Positions 53,578 to 62,829 are shown, numbered from the stretch's first letter. The stretch is 64,000 bases of DNA from Pseudomonas sp. FP453 (GCF_030687495.1 NZ_CP117435.1:1860001-1924000), one strand, 5' to 3'. Translations and numbers: made by a program. The notes: generated from the letters alone by a model not told the origin.

Positions 53578-53668
53578 GTGGCGAGGGAGCTTGCTCCCGC
53601 TGGGGTGCGAAGCGCCCCTAAAGCTTGCGACTGCTGCGCAGTCGAACGGGAGCAAGATCCCTCGCCAC
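53578..53668. repeat. REP pair of the GAGGGAGC family with inner hairpins
   Basis: GTGGCGAGGGAGCTTGCTCC (from 53578) pairs with its near-complement ending at 53668. Inside are two further hairpins, GGGGTGC/GCGCCCC and CGACTGC/GCAGTCG, giving a cloverleaf-like layout. It lies between msrB and gpx. Confidence 0.75.
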
Positions 53669-53683
53669 GGTTCTATTTCAGTT

Positions 53684-53707
53684 AATTAAATTGCATGCAA
53701 TTTAATT
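53684..53707. promoter_or_regulatory. 24-bp perfect palindrome, candidate OspR operator
   Basis: AATTAAATTGCA is followed directly by its exact complement, giving a 24-bp perfect palindrome 44 bases before gpx. MarR/OhrR-type regulators bind AT-rich palindromes of the kind (T)AATT-AATT(A). The gene for such a regulator closes this operon. Confidence 0.65.
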
Positions 53708-53750
53708 GCTCGCTATGTTTGTCGCTCCTTCCCGTTCCTGAGGCACTGCC

Positions 53751-54236
53751 ATGAGCAACAACCTGCTGAGCATCCCTTGCACCACCATCAAGGGTGAGCA
53801 AAAGACCTTGGCCGATTTCGCCGGCAAGGCCATCCTGGTGGTCAACACCGCCAGCAAATGTGGCTTCACCCCACAGTACAAGGGCCTGGAGCAACTCTGG
53901 CAGGACTACAAGGACCAGGGCCTGGTGGTGCTGGGCTTCCCCTGCAACCAGTTCGGCAAACAGGAGCCCGGTAACGAAGGCGCGATCACCGAGTTTTGCG
54001 AGTTGAACTTCGGTGTCAGTTTTCCGCTGTTCAAGAAAATCGACGTCAATGGCAGCGATGCCCACCCGTTGTTCGTGCAGTTGAAACAACAGGCACCGGG
54101 CTTGCTGGGCTCCAAAGGCATCAAGTGGAACTTCACCAAGTTCCTCATCGGTCGCGACGGCCAGGTCGTCAAGCGTTTCGCCCCGACCACCAAGCCGCAA
54201 GACCTGACCCAAGAGATCGAAGCCCTGCTCAAATGA
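53751..54236 (+). CDS. gpx: glutathione peroxidase family thiol peroxidase
   Basis: The 161-residue enzyme reduces hydroperoxides. It has the Cys form of the active site (NTASKCGFTPQYKGLEQLW), the Gln in FPCNQFGKQEPG, and WNFTKFLIGRDG. There is no selenocysteine. The resolving-cysteine block typical of thioredoxin-dependent members is not evident. It overlaps ospR by 4 bases (ATGA), so the two are coupled. P. aeruginosa has the same order (PA2826-PA2825, from memory). Confidence 0.93.
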   Translation: MSNNLLSIPCTTIKGEQKTLADFAGKAILVVNTASKCGFTPQYKGLEQLWQDYKDQGLVVLGFPCNQFGKQEPGNEGAITEFCELNFGVSFPLFKKIDVNGSDAHPLFVQLKQQAPGLLGSKGIKWNFTKFLIGRDGQVVKRFAPTTKPQDLTQEIEALLK

Positions 54237-54724
54237 CCGGCTTGCCAGATGTGTCCCTGGCCCTCGACGATCAGCTGTGTTTCAAGCTGTACGCGGCATC
54301 CCGGGCGGTGACGCGTGCCTACAAACCCATGCTGGATCGACTCGGCCTGACCTACCCGCAATACCTGGCCATGCTGGTGCTGTGGGAATGGCACGGCGCA
54401 TCACCGGCCCAGCCTACGGTCAGGGCGCTGGGGGAGCGGCTGATGCTGGATTCGGGCACGCTCACACCGCTGCTCAAGCGCCTGGAGCAGCTTGGGCTGG
54501 TGCGCCGCCAGCGCAGTGCACGGGACGAGCGTGAAGTGCATTTGAGCCTGAGCGAGGCGGGCGTGCAGTTGCGGGACCAGGCCCACGGCCTGAAAACCCG
54601 CCTGCTGTGCGACAGCGGTGTCGACCTGAACCAGGCCGACGCCCTGCGCGACGGTCTGGATCAGCTACTCGCGCAAATCAGAGACTTGTCGAGCGCGGCA
54701 CCCACAGGTCCAACAGGCCCTTGA
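54233..54724 (+). CDS. ospR: MarR-family redox regulator OspR-like
   Basis: The 163-residue protein is a paralogue of the OhrR at 38603 (shared DDQLCFKLYAASRAVTRAYKPMLDRLGLTYPQYLAMLVLWE layout). It has the N-terminal sensing Cys16 and a second cysteine near 124 (RLLCDSG), a pair used by OspR. The wing is RRQRSARDEREVHLS. OspR controls the linked glutathione peroxidase in P. aeruginosa. The start ATG 54233 overlaps the gpx stop. Its 3' end overlaps the convergent kinase gene by 47 bases. Confidence 0.85.
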   Translation: MTGLPDVSLALDDQLCFKLYAASRAVTRAYKPMLDRLGLTYPQYLAMLVLWEWHGASPAQPTVRALGERLMLDSGTLTPLLKRLEQLGLVRRQRSARDEREVHLSLSEAGVQLRDQAHGLKTRLLCDSGVDLNQADALRDGLDQLLAQIRDLSSAAPTGPTGP

Positions 54725-56987
54725 GCTCTTCACGACGGAACGGCTTGGCCAGGTAGTCATTCATCCCCGCCGCCCGGCAGCGCTCGCGTTCTTCGGCCAG
54801 GGCGTTGGCGGTCAAGGCCACGATGGGCAGGTCCGGCCAGCGCCCGCTGCGACGAATCTGCCGGCTGGCCTCGTAGCCGTCCATGACCGGCATGTTGCAG
54901 TCCATCAAGACCAGGTCAAAGTGCTGTTCCTCCAGGCACTTGAGCGCCTCACCGCCGTGGGCGGCGACGATCACTTCGCAGCCCAGCTTGCCGAGCATGC
55001 CCTTGGCCACCAGTTGATTGACCGGATTGTCCTCCACCAGCAGGATGCGCGCCCGGTGGGTAAGAGGTGGGGCGTCCATCTGGATCGGGTCGAGGAACGG
55101 TTGCGCGTCGCTGCGCAAGTTGCGTTGCAGGATCTGGTACAGCGCATTGCGGCTCAGCGGGCGCGCCTGTTGTTGCAACGGCGCCAGCGCGGCGACTTCT
55201 TCGCTGGGCATGAAACTGCCATAGGCGGTGACCAGCAGGATCGGGGCGCTGAGGGTCGGGCGCAGGCGGAACAGGCATTCCGGGCAGTCGGTGATCAACA
55301 GGTCGGGTTTTTGCCCGGTCATGTCCGCGTCACGGGGATAGCAATGCGGCGTGAGCCCCCAATGGGGCAACAGGCTGCTCAGCAGCTCCGCCAGGCCACT
55401 GCCGGCACTGGTAATGACGATCACCTCGCCCTGGAGCAGCGCCTGGCGGGCGGCGGGCAAGTGGGTGGGCAGCGGCAGGTCGGCGCAGAACTGGCTGCCG
55501 AAGCCCACTTCGGAACTGATGCTCAAGCGGCCACGCATCGCTTCGCACAGGTTGTGGGTCAACGCCAGGCCCAGCCCGGTGCCGCCGAACTGCCGGGTAA
55601 TCCCCGCGCCCGCCTGGGTAAACGGCTGGAATATCTTCAGCTGTGCTTCTGGCGCAATGCCGATCCCGGTGTCACACACCTCAATCCTCACCTGGCCATT
55701 GTGGGCACTGAGACGCACGTCCACGCGACCGAAGCGCGTGAATTTCAACGCGTTGGAGAGCAGGTTGCTGACAATCTGCCGCACCCGCGTCGGGTCGCCG
55801 ATGACCTGGGCCGGGAACAGCGGGTCGATCAGGCACGTCAGCTCGACGCTCGACGCGGCGTTCTGCGACAGCAGGTTCGCGGTGTCTTCCACCAATGAAC
55901 CGAGGTCGAAGGGGATCGACTCCAGTTCAAGCTGGCCGGCATCGAACTTGGACAGGTCGAGAATATCGTTGAGCAACTCCACCAGCACCTTGCCCGAGTC
56001 ATGGGCGATGGACAGTTGCTGGCGCTGCTCGGCGTTCAGCGGGCTGTCCAGGGACAAGGCGATCATCCCCAGCAGGCCATTGAGGGGCGTGCGGATTTCG
56101 TGGCTCATGTTGGCCAGGAACGCCGCTCTTGCCTGCGCCATGCCAATCGCGTTGACCTTCGCGGCTTCCAGCTCGGCATTGGACTGGCTCAGCCGCTGGT
56201 TGCTGGTCTTGAGCTCCAGGGTGCGGGCCGAGACGATATGTTCCAGTTGGCCCAGGTATTCGGTGAGACGGTCTTCGGCGTGGCGGCGCTGCTGGATCTC
56301 GGTTTGCATGTTTTCGAATTGCTGGTTGGCCACATTCACCAACACGCCGATCTCGTCGTTTTCGTGACCGGGCGGGCAATCCAGGCGTGTTTGTTTGCTG
56401 GTGCTCAGCGCTCGGATGATGCGTACCAGGGGTTGGGTCAGCATCACGTAGAACAGGCCGAGCAAGATCCCGGTCAGCAGCAGGCTGCGGGCAAAGCCAT
56501 TGAGCAGCGTGATCTCGGCGCGGTGCAGGAAGCGGCTGCCAAACGCGTAGGTATCGACCTCAAGGTGCAGCTCGCCGAGGGACTCGTTGGGCATGTGCGT
56601 CAGGAACAAGCGGTCTTCAAACTGGCGATTGGCACCAAACAGGAAGTCGCTGATGGGCCGGTAGGTGCTTTGCGCGCGAGGTCGGTTGACGTCAGCGAGC
56701 ACTACGCCGTTGTTGTCGACCAACCGGGCGCGGATGATCGCCGGAGAGTGCAGCAGGCCCAGGGTCAGCTCTTGCGCCAGTTCTGCGTCGATGTTGTAGG
56801 CGATACGTGACGCGGGGTTGTGGCTGATTTCGAGCAGCGAGCGTATTTCACGGTTGATGGATGCGTCTTCGCTGGCATAATCAATGCCGATTTGGATCAG
56901 ACTGAGCAAGGTTCCCAAGACGAAACCGACCAGCACAGTCAATCGGGCTTGTTTATAAGACAAGCGGTGGGCGAACTTGATATCCAT
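54678..56987 (-). CDS. sagS: hybrid sensor histidine kinase, SagS-like
   Basis: The 769-residue kinase has two membrane helices (about 17-36 and 165-188) around a periplasmic sensor, a coiled coil, HisKA (FLANMSHEIRTPLNGLLGM near 300), HATPase (DTGIGI, GGTGLGLAL), a degenerate receiver-like domain (DLLITDCP ... LLVTAYGSF), and a C-terminal receiver with Asp in LVLMDCNMPVMDGYEAS. There is no HPt. Position next to gpx-ospR and this layout fit SagS, which steers the planktonic/biofilm switch via HptB. ATG 56987 is used; ribosome site is weak. Confidence 0.75.
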   Translation of the reverse strand: MDIKFAHRLSYKQARLTVLVGFVLGTLLSLIQIGIDYASEDASINREIRSLLEISHNPASRIAYNIDAELAQELTLGLLHSPAIIRARLVDNNGVVLADVNRPRAQSTYRPISDFLFGANRQFEDRLFLTHMPNESLGELHLEVDTYAFGSRFLHRAEITLLNGFARSLLLTGILLGLFYVMLTQPLVRIIRALSTSKQTRLDCPPGHENDEIGVLVNVANQQFENMQTEIQQRRHAEDRLTEYLGQLEHIVSARTLELKTSNQRLSQSNAELEAAKVNAIGMAQARAAFLANMSHEIRTPLNGLLGMIALSLDSPLNAEQRQQLSIAHDSGKVLVELLNDILDLSKFDAGQLELESIPFDLGSLVEDTANLLSQNAASSVELTCLIDPLFPAQVIGDPTRVRQIVSNLLSNALKFTRFGRVDVRLSAHNGQVRIEVCDTGIGIAPEAQLKIFQPFTQAGAGITRQFGGTGLGLALTHNLCEAMRGRLSISSEVGFGSQFCADLPLPTHLPAARQALLQGEVIVITSAGSGLAELLSSLLPHWGLTPHCYPRDADMTGQKPDLLITDCPECLFRLRPTLSAPILLVTAYGSFMPSEEVAALAPLQQQARPLSRNALYQILQRNLRSDAQPFLDPIQMDAPPLTHRARILLVEDNPVNQLVAKGMLGKLGCEVIVAAHGGEALKCLEEQHFDLVLMDCNMPVMDGYEASRQIRRSGRWPDLPIVALTANALAEERERCRAAGMNDYLAKPFRREELKGLLDLWVPRSTSL

Positions 56988-57150
56988 TGGGTGTTGAACC
57001 ACTTCACGTTTCCCTTCGCCCGGCAAGCATAGCTGAACATCCACCGGCTCTGGCTTGCCCGGCACTAATCGGTTTTTACGCAGCCTCGTGTGTTTTGCCG
57101 CGGGGCTGCCAATACGCCATCTTTTGCAAGAACTTGCCAGAGGAATAATC

Positions 57151-58041
57151 GTGGATTCTCGATTGAATGCCTTTCTGGAGCGAGCCGATGCCGTGCTCGC
57201 CCGCCTGGAACCCTTGTTGCCCGCGCCGCGCCAAGCCATCGACTGGAACCAGTGCCTGGCTGCCCGTTGGCAGCGTGAAGGCCGCAGCGGCTTCTTGTTG
57301 CCACTGGAAGTCAGCCTGGACATGCGCCTGTCCGACCTGATCGGCGTCGACAAGCAGCGTGAAACCCTGGCACGCAATACCCAGCAGTTCCTCGATGGCC
57401 TGCCCGCCAACCATGCGTTGCTGTGGGGTTCGCGGGGCACCGGCAAGTCGTCCATGGTGCGCGCCTTGCTGGCCCAGCACGCGCAGGCCGGCCTGCGCTT
57501 GATCGAGATCGAACGCGATCACCTGGCCGACCTGCCACGTGTGGTCGAGCAACTGCTCAAGCTGCCGCAACGCTTTATTCTGTTTTGTGATGACCTGTCG
57601 TTCGAAGCGGGCGAGGGTGACTACCGCGTGCTCAAGAGCGTGCTCGATGGTTCCCTCGAGCAGGCGCCGGAAAACGTGCTGCTGTACGCCACATCGAACC
57701 GTCGTCACCTGGTGCCGGAAAACCAGAGCGACAATGACAACTGGAAGCGTGTGGACGGCGAGTTGCACCCGAGCGAAGCGGTGGAAGACAAGATTGCCCT
57801 GTCTGACCGTTTTGGCCTGTGGCTGTCGTTCTACCCGTTCACCCAGGAGCACTTCCTGGATGTGGTGGAGCACTGGATCGGCGAACTGGCGGGCAAGGCC
57901 GGTTTGCAGTGGCAGCGTGATGAAAATCTCGACATCCTTGCCGTGCGCTGGGCAACCGGGCGCGGCAATCGCAACGGCCGTTGCGCGTATCAATTCGCCC
58001 GTTACTGGGTGGGCCTCAAATTGCTGGAGCGTCAATCGTGA
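57151..58041 (+). CDS. DUF815 AAA-type ATP-binding protein
   Basis: The 296-residue protein is a P-loop ATPase of the DUF815 family: LPANHALLWGSRGTGKSSMVRALLA (Walker A near residue 95) and LPQRFILFCDDLSFEAGEGDYRVLKSVLDG (Walker B), then LLYATSNRRHLVPE (sensor). The function of the family is unknown. The start is GTG 57151 with AGAGGAA 6 bases upstream; the frame is open further upstream, without a ribosome site. Its stop overlaps the fRMsr start (GTGA). Confidence 0.85.
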   Translation: MDSRLNAFLERADAVLARLEPLLPAPRQAIDWNQCLAARWQREGRSGFLLPLEVSLDMRLSDLIGVDKQRETLARNTQQFLDGLPANHALLWGSRGTGKSSMVRALLAQHAQAGLRLIEIERDHLADLPRVVEQLLKLPQRFILFCDDLSFEAGEGDYRVLKSVLDGSLEQAPENVLLYATSNRRHLVPENQSDNDNWKRVDGELHPSEAVEDKIALSDRFGLWLSFYPFTQEHFLDVVEHWIGELAGKAGLQWQRDENLDILAVRWATGRGNRNGRCAYQFARYWVGLKLLERQS

Positions 58042-58520
58042 TCGATCTACAACAAGCCGGCACTGGCCTCGATGGCTACGCCATGCTGTGTGCGCAACTG
58101 GAGTCGCTGCTCGCCGACGAGCGTGACTTTATCGCCAACAGCGCACAGTTTTCTGCGTTCCTGTTCAACCAGCTGGACGATCTGAACTGGGCCGGCTTCT
58201 ATCTCAACCGCAATGAAGAGTTGGTGCTTGGGCCATTCCAGGGCCAGATTGCCTGTGTGCGCATTCCGTTTGGCCGTGGCGTGTGCGGTGCTGCTGCGGC
58301 CTCGCGACAAACCCAGCGGGTAGAGGACGTGCACGCGTTCCCTGGGCACATCGCCTGTGACAGCGCCTCCAACAGTGAGCTGGTGGTGCCGCTGGTCAAG
58401 GATGGACAGTTGATCGGCGTCCTTGATCTCGACAGCCCGTCGCTGGCGCGCTTTACCGCGCAGGACCAGGCGGGCATCGAACAGTTGGCGTCGATTTTCC
58501 TGCGCTTGACCGACTGCTGA
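58038..58520 (+). CDS. free methionine-(R)-sulfoxide reductase (GAF domain)
   Basis: The 160-residue protein is a GAF-domain fRMsr (MsrC type), reducing free methionine R-sulfoxide. The three conserved cysteines are visible in IACVRIPFGRGVCGAAA and GHIACDSASNSELVVP, spaced as in E. coli MsrC. The start is GTG 58038, overlapping the DUF815 stop by 4 bases. A short palindrome follows the stop. Confidence 0.9.
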   Translation: MIDLQQAGTGLDGYAMLCAQLESLLADERDFIANSAQFSAFLFNQLDDLNWAGFYLNRNEELVLGPFQGQIACVRIPFGRGVCGAAAASRQTQRVEDVHAFPGHIACDSASNSELVVPLVKDGQLIGVLDLDSPSLARFTAQDQAGIEQLASIFLRLTDC

Positions 58521-58526
58521 CCCGGT

Positions 58527-58558
58527 GCCGCAGGAGCGAGCAAGTCCGCTCCTGCGGC
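58527..58558. repeat. short REP-like palindrome, GCAGGAGCG family
   Basis: GCCGCAGGAGCG and CGCTCCTGCGGC pair around AGCAAGTC, a 12-bp stem. It occupies almost all of the 44-base gap between two convergent genes and probably ends both transcripts. Confidence 0.75.
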
Positions 58559-58564
58559 GCGCAG

Positions 58565-61500
58565 TCAGGCGCGATTGAGCTCATTGAGGCGCGACTGCAG
58601 CATTCTCTCCAGCTCCAGCATGGATTTTTCCAGGGCCTTGATGCCTGTTTCGATTACCGGTTGTTCCTCCTCCCGGGCGCAGGCTTGCTCCAGCGCTTCA
58701 CATTGCCCGGCCAAGTCGCTGGCCTGCACGATACGTGCGGCGCCCTTGATCTTGTGGGCCTGCTCGATGATCTCCTGTGCCGGGGCCCGGCGTGCCAACA
58801 ACCCCATCAATACCTGACGATCATGGCCGCTGCTGCTGAGCAGCTCTTCCAGCAGGCGCCGACTGAGCTGCGGGTCGCCCCCGGTGAGTGCGTCCAGGCT
58901 GCCGAGGTCTAGCTGCGTGCCGGATGCCTGCGGCCTGATTTGTGCCAGTTGTCGCTCCAGTGCGGTGAGGCTGATGGGTTTGAACAGGCAGTCATCCATG
59001 CCGGCTTCAGCGCAGCGCTGCTTTTCTTCGGGTTGAGCGTTGGCGGTAAAACCCAGAACGATGCACGGGCGCCGCTGTTCGCGCTGCTCGTATTCACGGA
59101 TGGACCGGGTCAATTCGTAACCGTTCATGATGGGCATGTTGCAGTCGGCGATCACCAGGTCGAAGTGTTCCTGACGCCACGCCTGGAATCCTGCTGCACC
59201 GTGCTGGGCGGCCGTGAACTGGTGCCCCAGGTAGCCCAGTTGCTGGCACATCAGCAGGCGGTTGGCGGGATGATCGTCCACGACCAGGACGTTAAGCACC
59301 TGGGCGGATGCGGGTGTCGCCGGCTTGAGATCATCCACTGCCTGGAGCGGCTGCAGGCGCGGCATTTTCAGGCTGACATGCACTTGTGTGCCCACCATGG
59401 GCACGCTACTCAGGCTCAGTTGCCCGCCCATCATCGAGCACAGGCTGCGGCAGATGACCAATCCCAGGCCCGCGCCACTGCGGGCCAGGTGCCCCGAGTT
59501 GTCCGCCTGGGAAAAAGGTTCGAACAGGCGCAGTTGATCGTCGCGGCTGATGCCGATGCCGGTGTCCTCTACGACCAGTTTCATCTCGACCTGCTGGGGC
59601 ATCTCGGTGGCGAATACTTCGACCCGGATCTTCACCTGGCCGCGCTCAGTGAATTTGATGGCATTGCTGACCAGGTTGGACAACACCTGCTTGAAGCGCA
59701 AAGGATCGATCAGCACGTCGTTGTCGTCCGAGTCGGCCTTGTACTCAAGCAGCAGGCTGAGGGTTTTCTGGCGGGCCAGGCCGTCGAACACGCGCACTAC
59801 CGACTCGATCACCTCCTTCAGGTTGACGCGTTCGGGGGCCAGGCTCAGACGGCCGGATTCGATGCGTGCGATGTCGAGGATATCGCCGATCAATTCCAGC
59901 AGATCCTTCGCCGAGTTGTAGGCCACCTCGATTGCCGGGCGGTCCAGGTGCCCCTGGTCGGCTCGTTTGAGCGTCAGTTCCAGCATGCCGATCACTGCGT
60001 TCATCGGGGTGCGGATTTCGTGGCTCATGGTTGCAAGAAAGGTGCTCTTGGCGCGGTTGGCCTCGTCGGCGCGCTCTTTGGCGGTACGCAGCTCATCGAA
60101 TAGCTGGCGCCGTTCACTGATGTCAATCCAGCCGCCGATGATGCCCTGGACCTCTCCGGTAGAGTCGCGGTAGGGCAAGATCCAATGGTAGATCGTGTAT
60201 TTCTTCCCCCGGATATGCAGGGGGCGATCCAGAATCAGAGGGTTGCCTTGTGCCACGACGCGCTGGTAGTCGGCGTGGTATTGAGTGGATTCGGCTTCCA
60301 GCGCGGTGCTGATCTGCATCGCACTTTTACCGATCACGTCCTCACGCTTGACGTCAAACACCTGCAAATAGCTGTCGTTACAGGTCTGCAGCAACCCTTT
60401 GCGGTCCCGCACGTAGATGGGATGAGGGGTTTCGTTGACCAGCGCGCGCATGAATTCGAACTGATCGTTGAGTGCCCGCTCCGCCATCTTGCGATGCTTG
60501 ATCTGCCGGCGCATGTAGGCGTTCCAGGCCAGGGAGATCAATAACAACAGGCCGGTGCCGAGGATGATCTGGGCTATCAGGTCATGGTAGTTGCGCCAAT
60601 AGCCGTCGGAAGCGGCAGTGTAGCCCCGCCACCGGCTGTTGATGACCCCCAGCTCTTCCGGGGCGATGCTCAGCAGTGCCTTGTCCAGGATTGAACTCAG
60701 CTCGGTGGCGGCGCGGGGCGTCGCCAGGGCGAAGGTGGCTGGCGTGGTACCAATGCTGAAACTGGTCTGAATCTTGTCCTGGAACATGGGCGAGGACAGG
60801 AAATAGTTGGCTACCACCAAGGTGTTCACCGCCCCCTCGACATGGCCTTGTACCAGCAGTTCGGCGGACTTGAAGGTATCGCTTGTCTCTACCAATTGAA
60901 TGTCGGGGAAGTGCTCGCGCAGGAAGGGTGTCATCGGGCTGCCTTGGGTCAACGCCAGGCGTTTGCCCCCCATTGCCTCCAGGCTGGCGGGCGCTTGATC
61001 CTCTTTGCGCGTCAACATCACATAGGAGTTTTCCAGGTAGGGCCGGCTGAAGTTGAGCTGGGTTTCTCGTTCGGCGCTTGGTGCGATGGCGCCAATCATG
61101 TCGGACTTCCCGGTCTCGAGCTGTTCGATCATGGTGCTCACGCCCCGCACGCGCGTGATCTCGAAACGCATGCCGGTGCGCAGGCGGATCAACTCCAGCA
61201 AGTCGGCGGTTATGCCGCGAAAATTGCCGTCGGTGTCGAAGAACGTCAACGGCGCGAAGGTCTCGTTGACCACTACCTTGATCACCGGATGGTCCTTGAG
61301 CCAACGCTCCTCGCGGCTGGTCAGTTGCAGCTTCTGGTCGGTCAACAGGATGTCGCTGCCGGCGCTCCAGCGCTTGGCAATGCTTTCCCGTTCGCTACTG
61401 GGTACCGTGGCCAGCACCGAATTGACGATGCCCAGGAGCATGTGCTGGTCCTGGCGCAGGGCAAAGCTGAATCCATAGGCCTCGTGTTTGCCGAAGTTGG

Positions 61501-62209
61501 CCATGCGGATATTTTTCAGGTAGCCCTTGTTGATCATGAAATGGGTGGAAATGGTGTCGCCGAGAAACACGTCCGCCTGATCGAATGCCACTGCATTCAG
61601 GGCATTCTGATAGGAGGGGTAGGCGCGGATAATCGCTTTGGGATACAGCTTTTGCACTTCGTCCAGCGGCAGGTAGTGATACACCAGGCTCAAGCGCAGC
61701 CCGGCCAAGCCTTCGCTGAGGCTGCGGGTTTCGCCTTCACGGGTTACCAGTACCGGTTGATCCACCGCATAAGGTTCGGAGAGGGTCAGCCGTGGGTTGG
61801 CAGCCTCGAAGCCGTTGGAGGAACCGAGCAGGTCGATTTCACCGGTTTCCAGCGCTTGAATGGACGCCTCCCGCGTGGGATAGCGCACCACCTTGACGGG
61901 CATTGCCAGCGCCTTGGCGAGGATCCCGGCGTAGTCGGCGGTGAGCCCTTCGTAGTCTTGGCCGCTGGACGTCAGGTCGAAGGGGGGATAGTCAGGCAGC
62001 GCAGTGCCCAGCACCAGTTCGCGTTTGTTCTGTAGCCATTGGCGCTGGGCTTTGTCCAGTTGAGTGTCCAGTTGAAGGGACCCTGCACGGCTCAACAGGG
62101 TGAAGTGCTGCGGCTCCATTTGAGCCGCGACCACAGTAGTGTTCAAGCATAGGCCTGCACTCAATACAATCAGATAATCCTTTATACGCCTGGGTATCCG
62201 CTTTCTCAC
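58565..62209 (-). CDS. BvgS/EvgS-like hybrid sensor kinase
   Basis: The 1214-residue sensor has a signal/membrane helix (about 13-30), two tandem periplasmic SBP_bac_3 domains (about 45-290 and 295-530), a membrane helix (about 545-565), a PAS domain (about 590-715), HisKA (FLATMSHEIRTPMNAVIGM), HATPase (DTGIGI, GAGLGLVI), a receiver (Asp in LVIADCNMPIMNGYE) and a C-terminal HPt (AHKIKGAARIV). This is the full BvgS/EvgS phosphorelay layout. The start is GTG 62209, overlapping the response regulator stop (GTGA). Confidence 0.92.
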   Translation of the reverse strand: MRKRIPRRIKDYLIVLSAGLCLNTTVVAAQMEPQHFTLLSRAGSLQLDTQLDKAQRQWLQNKRELVLGTALPDYPPFDLTSSGQDYEGLTADYAGILAKALAMPVKVVRYPTREASIQALETGEIDLLGSSNGFEAANPRLTLSEPYAVDQPVLVTREGETRSLSEGLAGLRLSLVYHYLPLDEVQKLYPKAIIRAYPSYQNALNAVAFDQADVFLGDTISTHFMINKGYLKNIRMANFGKHEAYGFSFALRQDQHMLLGIVNSVLATVPSSERESIAKRWSAGSDILLTDQKLQLTSREERWLKDHPVIKVVVNETFAPLTFFDTDGNFRGITADLLELIRLRTGMRFEITRVRGVSTMIEQLETGKSDMIGAIAPSAERETQLNFSRPYLENSYVMLTRKEDQAPASLEAMGGKRLALTQGSPMTPFLREHFPDIQLVETSDTFKSAELLVQGHVEGAVNTLVVANYFLSSPMFQDKIQTSFSIGTTPATFALATPRAATELSSILDKALLSIAPEELGVINSRWRGYTAASDGYWRNYHDLIAQIILGTGLLLLISLAWNAYMRRQIKHRKMAERALNDQFEFMRALVNETPHPIYVRDRKGLLQTCNDSYLQVFDVKREDVIGKSAMQISTALEAESTQYHADYQRVVAQGNPLILDRPLHIRGKKYTIYHWILPYRDSTGEVQGIIGGWIDISERRQLFDELRTAKERADEANRAKSTFLATMSHEIRTPMNAVIGMLELTLKRADQGHLDRPAIEVAYNSAKDLLELIGDILDIARIESGRLSLAPERVNLKEVIESVVRVFDGLARQKTLSLLLEYKADSDDNDVLIDPLRFKQVLSNLVSNAIKFTERGQVKIRVEVFATEMPQQVEMKLVVEDTGIGISRDDQLRLFEPFSQADNSGHLARSGAGLGLVICRSLCSMMGGQLSLSSVPMVGTQVHVSLKMPRLQPLQAVDDLKPATPASAQVLNVLVVDDHPANRLLMCQQLGYLGHQFTAAQHGAAGFQAWRQEHFDLVIADCNMPIMNGYELTRSIREYEQREQRRPCIVLGFTANAQPEEKQRCAEAGMDDCLFKPISLTALERQLAQIRPQASGTQLDLGSLDALTGGDPQLSRRLLEELLSSSGHDRQVLMGLLARRAPAQEIIEQAHKIKGAARIVQASDLAGQCEALEQACAREEEQPVIETGIKALEKSMLELERMLQSRLNELNRA

Positions 62210-62829
62210 ACTAGCGCGTTTCGTTTTGCCAACTCGATAAGTTCTACCAAGGATTTGGCTTTCAGTTTTTGCATGAGCCTCTTTTTATAGGTGCTGACGG
62301 TTTTGTTACTTAAAAACATGCCTTTGGCGATTTCTTTGTTGGTGCGACCTTGTGCAAAAAGTTGCAAGACCATTAATTCCCTGTCGTTAACCGACTTGAA
62401 CAGTTCAAGTTCCTGGGAGTTGGCATCGGTGGCGCCGGCATTCAATGCCTGGCTGGGGAAATAGTTATAGCCCGACAATACCGCGCGGATGGCACTCAGC
62501 AGTTCACTCAGGTCGCCCTCCTTGCACACGTAGCCATCGGCGCCCGAGCGCATACAGCGCGTGGCGAACAGCGTGGGGCTCTGGGCCGTGAGGATAAGGG
62601 TTTTCATCTGGGTGTTCATGGCATTGAACCGGCACAGCACTTCGAGCCCGTCAAGTTTCGGAATGCTGATGTCAAGAATGATCAGGTCCGGGAGGCATTC
62701 GCGCACCATCTGTATCGCATCACAACCATTATCTGTTTCGCCGACGACTTTATAGCCTTCGTGTTCCAACAACATTCGAATCGCCAGCCGTATGACGGGG
62801 TGGTCATCGATAATGAAAACTGAGTTCAT
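62206..62829 (-). CDS. BvgA/EvgA-like response regulator
   Basis: The 207-residue NarL/FixJ-type regulator has a receiver (IIDDHPVIRLAIRMLL, phospho-acceptor in LIILDISIPKLDG, Lys in VCKEGD) and a LuxR-type HTH (VNDRELMVLQLFAQGRTNKEIAKGMFLSNKTVSTYKKRLMQKL). It is translated just before, and coupled to, the BvgS-like kinase, its likely phosphodonor. ATG 62829 starts MNSVFIIDDHPV; the frame upstream is leader. Confidence 0.9.
   Translation of the reverse strand: MNSVFIIDDHPVIRLAIRMLLEHEGYKVVGETDNGCDAIQMVRECLPDLIILDISIPKLDGLEVLCRFNAMNTQMKTLILTAQSPTLFATRCMRSGADGYVCKEGDLSELLSAIRAVLSGYNYFPSQALNAGATDANSQELELFKSVNDRELMVLQLFAQGRTNKEIAKGMFLSNKTVSTYKKRLMQKLKAKSLVELIELAKRNALV

Noticed and set aside
58940..62035. 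Two long plus-strand frames (58940-60103 and 60842-62035) opposite the BvgS-like kinase
   Set aside because: No motifs; they mirror the kinase gene.
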